This document shows, piece by piece, positions 23,266 to 31,729 of a stretch of 64,000 nucleotides of DNA. Under the pieces are notes generated by a model. The model worked only from the letters and a program-made list of their open reading frames with translations, was not told where the DNA came from and ran no database searches. The DNA is taken from contig NZ_FXAY01000002.1 in the NCBI RefSeq assembly GCF_900177685.1, forward strand, positions 248,001 to 312,000, written 5' to 3'. Each line of letters opens with the position of its first letter. Within the stretch, counting starts at the first letter, position 1. Source of the DNA: Agreia pratensis. GTDB taxonomy: Bacteria; Actinomycetota; Actinomycetes; Actinomycetales; Microbacteriaceae. Position numbers and translations under genes: made by a program.

Positions 23266-24291
23266 ATGGCGACAATCAACGACGTGGCGCAGGCCGCGGG
23301 CGTGTCGATCTCCACGGTCTCGTACGCACTTTCTGGCAAGCGCTCCATCGCCGCATCCACGCGTCAGCGCATCATGCGCGCCATCGACGAGCTCGAGTAC
23401 GAGCCCAACGCCGGCGCTCGGATGCTTGCGGGAGCCCGTACGAACATCCTCGCCCTGAGCGCGCCCCTCGGCCCCGACGGTCACTTGCCCACGCACATGC
23501 GTTTCGTGACGAGCGTCGTCGAGGCGGCGCGTGCGCACGACTATGACGTGCTGCTGCTCGCGACCGACGACGAAGTGTCCGGCATCCGTCGTGCCGCCTC
23601 GCGGTCGCTGATCGACGGAGTTGTTGTGATGGGTGTCGCCACCACCGACGAGCGGGTTCCGCTGGTGCGTCGCCTCGGTCTCCCGTCGGCCTTCATCGGC
23701 ATTCCGCCCGGCGTCGACGACATGTCGTGCATCGACCTCGACTTCGATCGGGCGGGGCGTGAAGCCGTGACTATGCTCGCCGAGGCCGGGCATACCTCGA
23801 TCGGCGTGATCGGTCATCCGCACAGCTATGTCGACCGCGACACCAACTTCATCCGCCGTTTCACGCACGGCTTCGACGACGAGTGCCGGGCGCGAGGTGT
23901 GCGTACTGCTACCCAGTGGCCGGAGATCGGACGAACGGGAGGCGCGCAGGCGTACGACTTGTTGCGCGAGCAGCTTCCAGACATGACCGCGCTCGTCTTC
24001 CATTGCAACGAGCCGATCGTCGAAGGGGCCCTGCGTCGCATCAGCCAGCTCGGGCTGTCGATTCCAGGAGACCTCTCGGTGCTCGCCGCCTGCGCGAGCT
24101 ATGCCGCCGACGAGCTCGAGACGCCGCTCAGCGCGATCCCCCTTCCCCTCGATGAGATGTGCCACTCGGCCGTCGAGAACGCGTTGGCTCTGGTCGACTC
24201 GCTCGGCGACCCACAGGTCACGCTCATCGCCCCGACGTTCCTCGACCGCGGCTCCATCGCGGCGCCCCGACCCGCCGTCCACCCGGCCTGA
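23266..24291 (+). CDS. LacI family regulator of the alpha-xylosidase operon
   Basis: A 341-residue repressor. The N-terminal HTH and hinge read ATINDVAQAAGVSISTVSYALSGKRSIAASTRQRI followed by a Leu-rich hinge helix, with a periplasmic-binding-like effector domain behind. ATG 23266 has GGAG eight bases upstream. It precedes the sugar ABC/alpha-xylosidase genes on the same strand, and the same TCGAAGCGCTTCG motif occurs before both lacI and the binding-protein gene. It therefore most likely represses the operon until a xyloside-type oligosaccharide is present. Confidence 0.94.
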   Translation: MATINDVAQAAGVSISTVSYALSGKRSIAASTRQRIMRAIDELEYEPNAGARMLAGARTNILALSAPLGPDGHLPTHMRFVTSVVEAARAHDYDVLLLATDDEVSGIRRAASRSLIDGVVVMGVATTDERVPLVRRLGLPSAFIGIPPGVDDMSCIDLDFDRAGREAVTMLAEAGHTSIGVIGHPHSYVDRDTNFIRRFTHGFDDECRARGVRTATQWPEIGRTGGAQAYDLLREQLPDMTALVFHCNEPIVEGALRRISQLGLSIPGDLSVLAACASYAADELETPLSAIPLPLDEMCHSAVENALALVDSLGDPQVTLIAPTFLDRGSIAAPRPAVHPA

Positions 24292-24323
24292 CATTCGAAT
24301 CGAAGGGAGTTCTGCGCGCATTA

Positions 24324-24337
24324 TCGAAGCGCTTCGA
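24324..24337. promoter_or_regulatory. LacI operator O3 upstream of the sugar-binding protein gene
   Basis: TCGAAGCGCTTCGA, a perfect 14-bp palindrome 94 bases before the binding-protein start. It is the most symmetric of the three copies, so it is probably the main repression site of the transport operon. Confidence 0.8.
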
Positions 24338-24430
24338 CGCATCGCCGACGATCGCCGATCCACAGCACCACAGCTCGTCAGTACGACCGCCGGAGGATCC
24401 GGCAGCTCATCACTACAAGGAGGTAGACAC

Positions 24431-25726
24431 ATGAAACTGAAACGCACACTCGCCGTGCTCGCGACCATGGCCGCCGCGGGAGCACTGCTCTCTGGCTGCT
24501 CGACCGCAGCCCCGGCCGAAGACGGAAAGACACTCAAACTCTGGCATTTCGAGAGCGAAGACAGCGCGATGGGCATCGCCTGGAACCAGGCGATCAAAAC
24601 ATTCGAAGAGGAGACCGGCGCCAAGGTCGAGTTCGAGGCGAAGAGCTTCGAGCAGATCCGCTCGACATCGAGCCAGGTGCTCAACTCGAATGAGGCCCCC
24701 GACATTCTCGAATACAACAAAGGCAACGCCACCGCGGGCCTGCTTGCGAGCCAGGGCCTGCTGTCGCCGCTCGATGATGCTGTGAAGAAGTACGGATGGG
24801 CGGACAAACTGGCGCCATCGCTGCAGACGACGGCCCGTTACGACGACAAGGGTGTGATGGGCTCGGGCTCCTGGTACGGGATCCCGAACTACGGCGAGTA
24901 CGTCGAGGTCTACTACAACAAGGACATGTTCGCGAAGTACGGCATCGCCGTTCCGACGAGCTATGACGAATTCGAGGCGGCCCTTCAGACGTTCACCGAC
25001 AACGGAGTGACTCCGCTGGCAGAAGCAGGCGCCGAGTACCCTATCGGTCAGCTCTGGTACCAGCTCGCGCTGTCGAAGGCGGACCGGTCGTTCGTCGACG
25101 ACTACCAGCTCTACAAGAACCCGGTCGACTGGCAGGGCCCCGAGCTCAGCTACGCCAGTGACAAGCTCAAGGAATACGTCGACAAGGGCTACATATCGAA
25201 AGACACGACCGGCCTCAAGGCTGAAGACATGGGCACCTCGTTCATCTCGGGCAAGTACCCGATCATGGTCTCCGGTTCGTGGTGGTACGGCCGCATCATC
25301 AAGGAGGCCACGAGCTTCGACTGGGGAACATTCCTGTTCCCCGGCTCTGAGCTGGCTCCCGGATCGAGCGGAAACCTGTGGGTGGTTCCCGAGAACGCCG
25401 CCAATAAAGACCTGGCGTACAAGTTCATCGACATCACCATGCGCCCCGAGATCCAGGCGCTCATCGGCAACAACGGTGGCGTTCCGGTGGCGGCGAACAC
25501 GGCCGACATCACCGATCCGAAGAGCCAGGAACTGATCGCCAACTTCAACACGCTCACCGAGCGCGACGGACTGGCGTTCTACCCCGACTGGCCCACCTCG
25601 ACGTTCTACGACCAGATCGTCGCTGCGACGCAGGAGCTGATCAACGGATCGACCACGCCCGAAGAGATGAACACGCAACTCGGAGATCAGTACGAGTCCG
25701 GCGTGGCTGACATCACCGGCAAGTAG
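24431..25726 (+). CDS. Sugar ABC transporter substrate-binding lipoprotein
   Basis: A 431-residue family 1 binding protein. The signal peptide ends at the lipobox LSGC with Cys23. The mature part has LKLWHFESED...MGIAWNQAIKTFEEETGAKVEF, the usual first strand and helix of sugar-binding proteins, and YGIPNYGEYVEVYYNKDMFAKYGI in the hinge region. An AAGGAGGT box at 24417-24424 gives strong initiation. First gene of the xyloside operon; a strong stem-loop follows directly after its stop, before the permease genes. Confidence 0.94.
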   Translation: MKLKRTLAVLATMAAAGALLSGCSTAAPAEDGKTLKLWHFESEDSAMGIAWNQAIKTFEEETGAKVEFEAKSFEQIRSTSSQVLNSNEAPDILEYNKGNATAGLLASQGLLSPLDDAVKKYGWADKLAPSLQTTARYDDKGVMGSGSWYGIPNYGEYVEVYYNKDMFAKYGIAVPTSYDEFEAALQTFTDNGVTPLAEAGAEYPIGQLWYQLALSKADRSFVDDYQLYKNPVDWQGPELSYASDKLKEYVDKGYISKDTTGLKAEDMGTSFISGKYPIMVSGSWWYGRIIKEATSFDWGTFLFPGSELAPGSSGNLWVVPENAANKDLAYKFIDITMRPEIQALIGNNGGVPVAANTADITDPKSQELIANFNTLTERDGLAFYPDWPTSTFYDQIVAATQELINGSTTPEEMNTQLGDQYESGVADITGK

Positions 25727-25736
25727 TTCGCTTCCC

Positions 25737-25788
25737 GGCCCTTCGACGGGCTCAGGGAACGCCCGCTCCCTGAGCCTGTCGAAGGGCC
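25737..25788. repeat. Intra-operon stem-loop of the CTTCGAC repeat family
   Basis: Two 22-base arms (25737-25758 and 25767-25788) pair with a single G-T position around an 8-base loop; the arms contain CCCTTCGACGGGCTCAGGGA and its complement. It lies between the binding-protein gene and the permease genes of one operon. It may stabilise the upstream mRNA or attenuate downstream transcription. A related fragment is inside the second permease gene (26811-26853). Confidence 0.85.
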
Positions 25789-25815
25789 ATCCACCTCGCA
25801 CGAAAGGGACTTTCC

Positions 25816-26781
25816 ATGGCAACGCTGCCACCCGCTTCCGTCATAACGCGGAGTCGCCGAGCACCGGAGATGAGCCTCCTCCCTGGAGTGCGCAAACGAG
25901 GATTCTGGCTCTACCTGATTCCCGGCCTCGTGCTGTTCACGATCATCATCCTCGTTCCCCTCGTCTGGAACATCTACCTCAGCTTCACGTCGTACCGCGG
26001 CATCCGCCCGCCCGAATGGATCGGCCTCGACAACTGGGTCAAGCTCATGGGCGACGACAAATTCTGGGTGTCGTTCCAGAACAGCGTCGCGATGATCGTC
26101 GCGATGGTGGTGGTGCCCACGCTTCTCGGCCTGGTGCTCGCCGCCCTGCTATTCGATCTCGTGGGCAAGAAGTTCGGCGGCAAGTTCGCCAGCTTCCTGC
26201 GCGCCACCTACTACCTTCCGCAGATTCTGCCCGTGGCCATCGCCGCCATCGTGATCGGTTGGATTCTGCGGCCCGAGAACGGCGCGCTCAATACGGTTTT
26301 GGATGCCGTGGGTCTCGGTGCGCTGCAGCACAACTGGCTGGGCAGCCCCGACACCGCACTCCTCAGCGTGATGGTGGTGATGGTCTGGGTGCAGATCGGC
26401 TACCCGGTCGTGATCTTCATGGCGGCCCTGCAGCGCGTCGATCCGGAGCTATATGAAGCAGCAGAGCTCGATGGCGCCAATTGGTTCCAGCGCTTCACCG
26501 CGATCACGGTCAGCATCATCCGACCCGAGATCTACGTCGTGGTGCTCACCGCCACGATCGCTGCCCTCAAGGTCTTCGGCCCGATCTACGCGCTCACCCG
26601 CGGCGGCCCCGGCGACTCCACGATCGTGCCGAGCTACTACTCGTACAGCGAGTTCTTCCAGAGCCAGCAGGTGGGTTATGGAGCAACCATCGCCACCGCG
26701 TTGACTGTCGTGATCGTGGTGCTCACGATCATCTTCATCCTTGCTCAGAACCGTTCAGAACGTCTGGAGAACGAACGCTGA
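25816..26781 (+). CDS. Sugar ABC transporter permease, MalF type
   Basis: A 321-residue permease with six membrane segments. GFWLYLIPGLVLFTIIILVPLVWNIYLSF is the usual first helix. The EAA loop near residue 215 reads YEAAELDGANWFQRFTAITVSIIRPEIYVV. ATG 25816 follows GAAAGGGAC. The stop and the next ATG share one base (TGATG), so the two permeases are coupled. Works with the binding protein at 24431 and an ATPase not encoded here, probably a shared MsmK/MsiK-like ATPase elsewhere. Confidence 0.94.
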   Translation: MATLPPASVITRSRRAPEMSLLPGVRKRGFWLYLIPGLVLFTIIILVPLVWNIYLSFTSYRGIRPPEWIGLDNWVKLMGDDKFWVSFQNSVAMIVAMVVVPTLLGLVLAALLFDLVGKKFGGKFASFLRATYYLPQILPVAIAAIVIGWILRPENGALNTVLDAVGLGALQHNWLGSPDTALLSVMVVMVWVQIGYPVVIFMAALQRVDPELYEAAELDGANWFQRFTAITVSIIRPEIYVVVLTATIAALKVFGPIYALTRGGPGDSTIVPSYYSYSEFFQSQQVGYGATIATALTVVIVVLTIIFILAQNRSERLENER

Positions 26782-27704
26782 TGACTGCCACACTGCAACG
26801 CTCTTCGGCAGGCCGCCCTTCGACAGGCTCAGGGAACGGGCGCTCAGGGAACGCCGTGCTCAAACCGCACCGGCAGAAGCCGCGACGCACAGTAGGCGAC
26901 TGGATTCTGCTGATCGCCGTCGTTCTGGTCGCCGCCCTGATCGCCGTGCCCTTTCTCATCATTCTGGTGAACTCGTTCAAGTCGCCCACGGACTACGCCA
27001 ACGGCGGCCCGCTCAGCCTTCCGTCGAGCATCTACACCGATGGCATCGCCAACTTCTGGCAGCGGGTGAACTTTCCCGAGAAGCTGTGGAACAGCTTCTT
27101 CATCAGCGGAACCGTCGCCGTCTTCGCCGTGATCGTCTCGGTCTTCAACGCCTACGCCATCGGAATCGGCCGGGTGAAGGGCCGCGTCTGGGTTCTGGTG
27201 CTGTTCATGATCGCCAACACCCTGCCGCAGGAGGCGATGCTCTACCCGCTGTACTTCATGTTCAAGCAGGTCGGCCTCTACGACAACGTGTGGAGCGTCA
27301 TCATCATCTTCACCGTGGTGCAGAGCGCCTTCGGCACCTATCTGCTGTCGGCCGTGTTCGGAACGTTCCCGAAAGAGATCATCGAGGCCGCTTCGCTCGA
27401 TGGCGCGAGCCGCTGGCAGATTCTTCGCCGCGTGGTGGTTCCCATCAGCCGGCCCACGCTCTCGGTGCTGCTGATCTTCTTCTTCATCTGGACCTGGAAC
27501 GAGTTCCTGATTCCGCTCACCTTCCTCGTGTCGAACGCGAATCAGACGGTTCCGGTCGCCATCACCGCCCTTCAGGGCGACAGGCTCATGGATGTGACGA
27601 CCACGAGTGCGTCTGCCTTGCTCGGTCTCATCCCGACCCTCATCTTCTTCCTCATCTTCCAACGAACGCTGACCCGCGGAATCACCGCCGGTTCTACCAA
27701 GTAG
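26781..27704 (+). CDS. Sugar ABC transporter permease, MalG type
   Basis: A 307-residue permease. Membrane part starts near residue 38 (DWILLIAVVLVAALIAVPFLIILVNSFK); the EAA loop reads IIEAASLDGASRWQILRRVVVPISRP. The N-terminal residues 11-25 (GRPSTGSGNGRSGNA) are encoded by a fragment of the CTTCGAC/GCTCAGGGA repeat found as a stem-loop upstream of the operon's first permease, so the repeat has entered or extended this coding region. No ATPase gene accompanies the pair. Confidence 0.94.
   Translation: MTATLQRSSAGRPSTGSGNGRSGNAVLKPHRQKPRRTVGDWILLIAVVLVAALIAVPFLIILVNSFKSPTDYANGGPLSLPSSIYTDGIANFWQRVNFPEKLWNSFFISGTVAVFAVIVSVFNAYAIGIGRVKGRVWVLVLFMIANTLPQEAMLYPLYFMFKQVGLYDNVWSVIIIFTVVQSAFGTYLLSAVFGTFPKEIIEAASLDGASRWQILRRVVVPISRPTLSVLLIFFFIWTWNEFLIPLTFLVSNANQTVPVAITALQGDRLMDVTTTSASALLGLIPTLIFFLIFQRTLTRGITAGSTK
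26811..26853 (+). repeat. CTTCGAC repeat fragment inside the permease coding sequence
   Basis: CCCTTCGACAGGCTCAGGGA (26816-26835) matches the arm of the stem-loop at 25737-25788 with one difference, and GCTCAGGGAACG occurs twice (26827-26838 and 26842-26853). It is read in frame as the Gly/Ser-rich start of the permease. Confidence 0.8.
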
Positions 27705-27712
27705 GGGCACAC

Positions 27713-29983
27713 ATGAAGTTCACCGACGGTTTCTGGCAGCTGCGCCCGGGAGTCACGCCTCTCTACGCCCAAGAGGCATACGACATCTGGCCCGAGGGCG
27801 AGAACGGCATCGTTGTGACGGCGCCGACCATGGTCATCGAGAAGCGTGGCGATGTGCTGAACCGCCCCGTGCTCACCGTGCGGCTATCGTCGCCGCTTCC
27901 CAACATCATCGGCGTGAAGGTCTCGCACTTCACGGGCGGTCGCGACGAGCTCGGCTTCGATCTCGTGGGTGCCGAGGAAGGACACGGCGTCGTCTCGATT
28001 ACCGATGAGAAGGGCGTGCTCACCTCGGGGGCACTCAGCGTGACCGTGCAGAAGGGTGCGCCCTATGGCTTCGCCTTCGAAGCGGCCGGGCGGGTACTCA
28101 CCACCGCGGGCGCGAAGTCGACCGCGCATATGCAGGTGCGACCGGATGCGCAGCTCGACGGCGCGCCGGTAGGCAATGCGCGTGGCGGAACAGCGCGCGC
28201 GTTCTCTGCGAATTACACGCTGCAGCAGCTGTCGCTCGGGGTCGGAGAGCTCGTCTACGGACTCGGCGAACGATTCGGGCCCCTGGTGAAGAACGGCCAG
28301 ACCGTCGACATCTGGAACGCCGACGGCGGCACCTCCAGCGAACAGGCCTATAAGAACGTGCCGTTCTATCTCACGAACCGCGGCTACGGCGTGCTGGTCA
28401 ACCATCCCGGGCACGTCTCGTTCGAGGTCGGATCCGAGGCGGTGGAGCGAGTGCAGTTCTCGGTGGCCGGCGAGGGTCTCGAGTACTTCATCATTCACGG
28501 CGAGACGCCCGCCGACATCCTCGAGCGGTACACGGCGTTGACCGGCCGACCGGCCCACGTGCCGGCCTGGTCGTTCGGACTGTGGCTCTCGACCTCGTTC
28601 ACGACCTCGTACGACGAAGAGACCGTCACGTCGTTCATCGATGAGATGGCCGCGCGCGATCTTCCCGTGAGCGTCTTCCACTTCGACTGCTTCTGGATGC
28701 GCGAGTTCAACTGGTGCGACTTCGAGTGGGACCCGCGGGTGTTCCCCGACCCCGATGGGATGTTGGAGCGGCTGCACAAGAAAGACCTGCGTGTGTCGGT
28801 GTGGATCAACCCGTACATCGCGCAGCGCTCTCCGCTCTTCGCCGAGGCGAAGGATGCCGGCTTCCTCGTGAAGCGTCCCGACGGCTCGGTGTGGCAGTGG
28901 GATCTGTGGCAGGCCGGCATGGCGCTGGTCGACTTCACCAACCCCGCCGCCGCCGCGTGGTTCACCGAGAAGCTGCGTGTGCTGCAGCGCCAGGGGGTCG
29001 ACGCCTTCAAGACCGACTTCGGCGAACGCATCCCGCTCGAGGTCGACTACTTCGACGGATCGAGCCCGGAGCGCATGCACAACTACTATGCGCAGCTCTA
29101 CAACAAGGCCGTGTTCGAGGCGCTCGAAGATGAGCGTGGGGTGGGGGATGCCGTGCTGTTCGCCCGCTCGGCGACGGTCGGCGGCCAGAGTCTTCCCGTG
29201 CACTGGGGCGGCGACTCCACGTCGAGCTACGAGTCGATGGCAGAGACGCTGCGCGGCGGCCTGTCGCTCGCGTTCAGCGGCTTCGGCTTCTGGAGCCACG
29301 ACATCGGAGGCTTCGAAGGAACGCCGGATGCCGGGGTCTTCAAGCGCTGGACCGCGTTCGGTCTGCTGTCGAGCCACAGTCGTTTCCACGGGTCGAGCTC
29401 GCATCGGGTGCCGTGGATGTTCGACGAGGAGGCTGTCGAGGTCACCCGATTCTTCACGAAGCTGAAGCTCGAGCTGATGCCGTATCTCTATGCCGCGGGG
29501 ATCGAGGCCGGTCGGCGAGGAACGCCGATCCTGCGACCGATGGCACTGGAGTTTCCGAACGACAGGGGCGCCGCCTACCTCGATACCCAGTACATGCTCG
29601 GGCACGATCTGCTGGTGGCGCCGGTGTTCTCGGAGCTCGGTGAGGTCGAGTTCTACCTGCCCGCCGGCCGCTGGACGAACTACTTCAGTGGCGAGGTGGT
29701 GCAGGGCGGTGGATGGCGTACCGAGCGGCACGGCTTTCTCTCGCTGCCCCTGTACGTTCGCGAGTCGGCGGTGCTGCCCATCGGTGGGCGCACAGACCGC
29801 CCCGACTACGACTACCTCGACGGGCTCGAGCTGCGGGTGTACCCGGGACTCGACGGCGAGACCTCGCTCACGATCACGAACCCGGATGGCGCCGAAGCGA
29901 CCTTCACGGTGACGCGCTCGTCGGGTACGGCCGCGGTGGCGACGGATGCCGCAGTCGAGGTCACGACCACGGTGGTGCGCTGA
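27713..29983 (+). CDS. yicI: Alpha-xylosidase (GH31)
   Basis: A 756-residue glycoside hydrolase family 31 enzyme closely resembling E. coli YicI in order and motifs. The nucleophile Asp435 lies in FKTDFGERIP and the acid/base Asp501 in HWGGDSTSSYESMAE. GFWSHDIGGFE and FGLLSSHSRFHGS follow as in YicI. It removes alpha-linked xylose from the non-reducing end of xyloglucan oligosaccharides such as isoprimeverose. No signal peptide, so it acts in the cytoplasm on imported sugars. ATG 27713 is eight bases after the permease stop. Last gene of the LacI-controlled operon; an inverted-repeat element follows. Confidence 0.95.
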   Translation: MKFTDGFWQLRPGVTPLYAQEAYDIWPEGENGIVVTAPTMVIEKRGDVLNRPVLTVRLSSPLPNIIGVKVSHFTGGRDELGFDLVGAEEGHGVVSITDEKGVLTSGALSVTVQKGAPYGFAFEAAGRVLTTAGAKSTAHMQVRPDAQLDGAPVGNARGGTARAFSANYTLQQLSLGVGELVYGLGERFGPLVKNGQTVDIWNADGGTSSEQAYKNVPFYLTNRGYGVLVNHPGHVSFEVGSEAVERVQFSVAGEGLEYFIIHGETPADILERYTALTGRPAHVPAWSFGLWLSTSFTTSYDEETVTSFIDEMAARDLPVSVFHFDCFWMREFNWCDFEWDPRVFPDPDGMLERLHKKDLRVSVWINPYIAQRSPLFAEAKDAGFLVKRPDGSVWQWDLWQAGMALVDFTNPAAAAWFTEKLRVLQRQGVDAFKTDFGERIPLEVDYFDGSSPERMHNYYAQLYNKAVFEALEDERGVGDAVLFARSATVGGQSLPVHWGGDSTSSYESMAETLRGGLSLAFSGFGFWSHDIGGFEGTPDAGVFKRWTAFGLLSSHSRFHGSSSHRVPWMFDEEAVEVTRFFTKLKLELMPYLYAAGIEAGRRGTPILRPMALEFPNDRGAAYLDTQYMLGHDLLVAPVFSELGEVEFYLPAGRWTNYFSGEVVQGGGWRTERHGFLSLPLYVRESAVLPIGGRTDRPDYDYLDGLELRVYPGLDGETSLTITNPDGAEATFTVTRSSGTAAVATDAAVEVTTTVVR

Positions 29984-29995
29984 TCGGTCGTCGGT

Positions 29996-30089
29996 GGTCT
30001 CGATACGCCCGCTCGTTCCTCGGGGGCTACTCGACCGGCGCGGGGTTGGTGCGCTGATCGAGTAGCCCACGCAGCGGGCGTATCGAGAT
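29996..30089. repeat. Dispersed inverted-repeat element, copy 3 (94 bp)
   Basis: Begins GGTCTCGATACG and ends CGTATCGAGATG; the outer stem TCTCGATACGCCCGCT / AGCGGGCGTATCGAGA is perfect over 16 bases. The inner part again has CTACTCGACC and GATCGAGTAG. It fills the 108-base gap between the convergent alpha-xylosidase and dicarboxylate symporter genes. Compared with the 6.4-kb copies, the arm bases differ on both sides yet remain paired. Confidence 0.85.
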
Positions 30090-30091
30090 GC

Positions 30092-31522
30092 TCAGGGGCG
30101 GGGCGCGGCCTTCGTGGGCTCGACTCCGGTGAGGGCGTGCAGTGAGGCCGTCGACGGAACCGCCGGATCGACGTTCGACGCCGTCGATGCGTCGGCCGGT
30201 GCGTCCACCGCGTGCGCATCCGGGTTCATGCTCTTCTCGTCGAACGGGTCGCGACCAGACAGCACCAGGCGCACCTGGTCTTTGTCGACCTCGCGTGTCC
30301 ACGTTCCGACCAGCAGGGTCGCCACGGCGTTGCCGGTGAAGTTCGTCACGGCGCGGGCCTCAGACATGAAGCGGTCGATTCCTACGATCACGCCGACGCC
30401 GTTCACGAGGTCGGGACGGAACGACTGCAGGCCGCCGGCGAGGGTGGCGAGTCCGGCTCCGGTGACGCCCGCGGCTCCCTTCGAGGCGACCATCATGAAC
30501 AGCAGCAGGCCGATCTGCTCGCCGATCGACATCGGCGTGCCCATGGCCGCGGCGATGAAGAGCGACGACATGGTGAGGTAGATCGCGGTGCCGTCGAGGT
30601 TGAACGAGTATCCGGTGGGAACGGTGATGCCGACGACGGGCTTCGAGACGCCGAGGTGCTCCATCTTGGCGATCAGGCGGGGCAGCGCAGCCTCAGACGA
30701 CGAGGTACCGACGATGAGCAGGTATTCGCGGGCCAGGTACTTCATGAGCGAGAAGATGTTCACGCCGGTGACGAGCTTGAGCAGGGTGCCGAGAATGACG
30801 ATCACGAAGATCGCACAGGTGATGTAGAAACCGATCATGAGGGTCGCGAGTGCCACGACGGCGCCCCATCCGGTCGAACCGACGACGCCCGCGATCGCTC
30901 CGAACGCGCCGAGCGGTGCGACCCAGAGAACCATCGACAGGATGCGGAAGATCAGCGCCTGCAGCGACTTGATCGCTCCGAGAATGGGGGCGCCCTTGTC
31001 GCCCATCTTCTGCAGCGCGAAGCCGACGAGCAGGGCCACGAACAGGGTCTGCAGAATGCTGCCGTCGACCAGCGACGAGAAGAGCGACACCGGAATGATG
31101 CCGAGGAAGAAGTCCTGCGTCGACTCGGCCACGATGTTGCTGGTGTCGTAGCTGGCCGACGAGATGTCGAGGCCCTCGCCCGGGTGCAGCAGATTGCCCA
31201 CGACGAGGCCGATCGCCAGGGCGAAGGTCGACATCACGATGAAGTAGCCGAGTGCGAGCCCGCCGACCTTGCCGACGGTCGCGGCCTTCGCGATGGAGCC
31301 GACGCCGATCACGATGGTGCAGAAGATGATGGGGGCGATCATCATCTTGATGAGCCCCACGAAAGCGGTGCCGATGGGGGCCAGCGTCTTCGCGAACTCG
31401 GGGACGACGAGCCCGACGATCACGCCCGCGACCACGGCGATGATCACCGCGATGTAGAGATAGTGGTTCTTATCGAGCTTCTTACGGCTCTTGCGACCCG
31501 ATGCTGCAGATGAGGTGCTCAT
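30092..31522 (-). CDS. dctA: Dicarboxylate/amino acid:cation symporter (DAACS family)
   Basis: A 476-residue transporter. LVGLIKMMIAPIIFCTIVIGVGS near residue 60, the serine-rich hairpin motif GTSSSEAALP near 280 and VPTGYSFNLDGTAIYLTM near 310 are DAACS landmarks and fit aerobic C4-dicarboxylate or glutamate uptake driven by protons or sodium. ATG 31522 starts MSTSSAASGRKSRKKLDKNHYLY; GTG 31552 in frame is possible but less likely. Divergent from a DcuS/DcuR-type two-component system, which supports a C4-dicarboxylate substrate. Confidence 0.92.
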   Translation of the reverse strand: MSTSSAASGRKSRKKLDKNHYLYIAVIIAVVAGVIVGLVVPEFAKTLAPIGTAFVGLIKMMIAPIIFCTIVIGVGSIAKAATVGKVGGLALGYFIVMSTFALAIGLVVGNLLHPGEGLDISSASYDTSNIVAESTQDFFLGIIPVSLFSSLVDGSILQTLFVALLVGFALQKMGDKGAPILGAIKSLQALIFRILSMVLWVAPLGAFGAIAGVVGSTGWGAVVALATLMIGFYITCAIFVIVILGTLLKLVTGVNIFSLMKYLAREYLLIVGTSSSEAALPRLIAKMEHLGVSKPVVGITVPTGYSFNLDGTAIYLTMSSLFIAAAMGTPMSIGEQIGLLLFMMVASKGAAGVTGAGLATLAGGLQSFRPDLVNGVGVIVGIDRFMSEARAVTNFTGNAVATLLVGTWTREVDKDQVRLVLSGRDPFDEKSMNPDAHAVDAPADASTASNVDPAVPSTASLHALTGVEPTKAAPRP

Positions 31523-31729
31523 GGAATGCCTGCCTTTGTGAGGGGCCGCCACAACGCCGTGGCGACTCTGCCTGAACTACTGACGTCATCCTGCGGGCGT
31601 CAGCTCGGCATCCGACGCTTGTGTTCATACTGTTCGCGACACGTCTGTCGGACGTGCTCGACGGCGCTGCATTCGACGTCAACGCGTGAGGCGCGTAGCG
31701 TATGTCGGCAGGACGCAGGGGAGCTTTCG

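Noticed and set aside
26811-26853. Functional Gly/Ser linker in the permease
   Set aside because: The peptide is explained by translation of a dispersed DNA repeat; there is no reason to assign it a role.
26741-27712. N-terminal extension of the alpha-xylosidase to 1080 residues
   Set aside because: The extra 324 residues run through the MalG-type permease in another frame and are Arg/His-rich; ATG 27713 gives the family-typical start.
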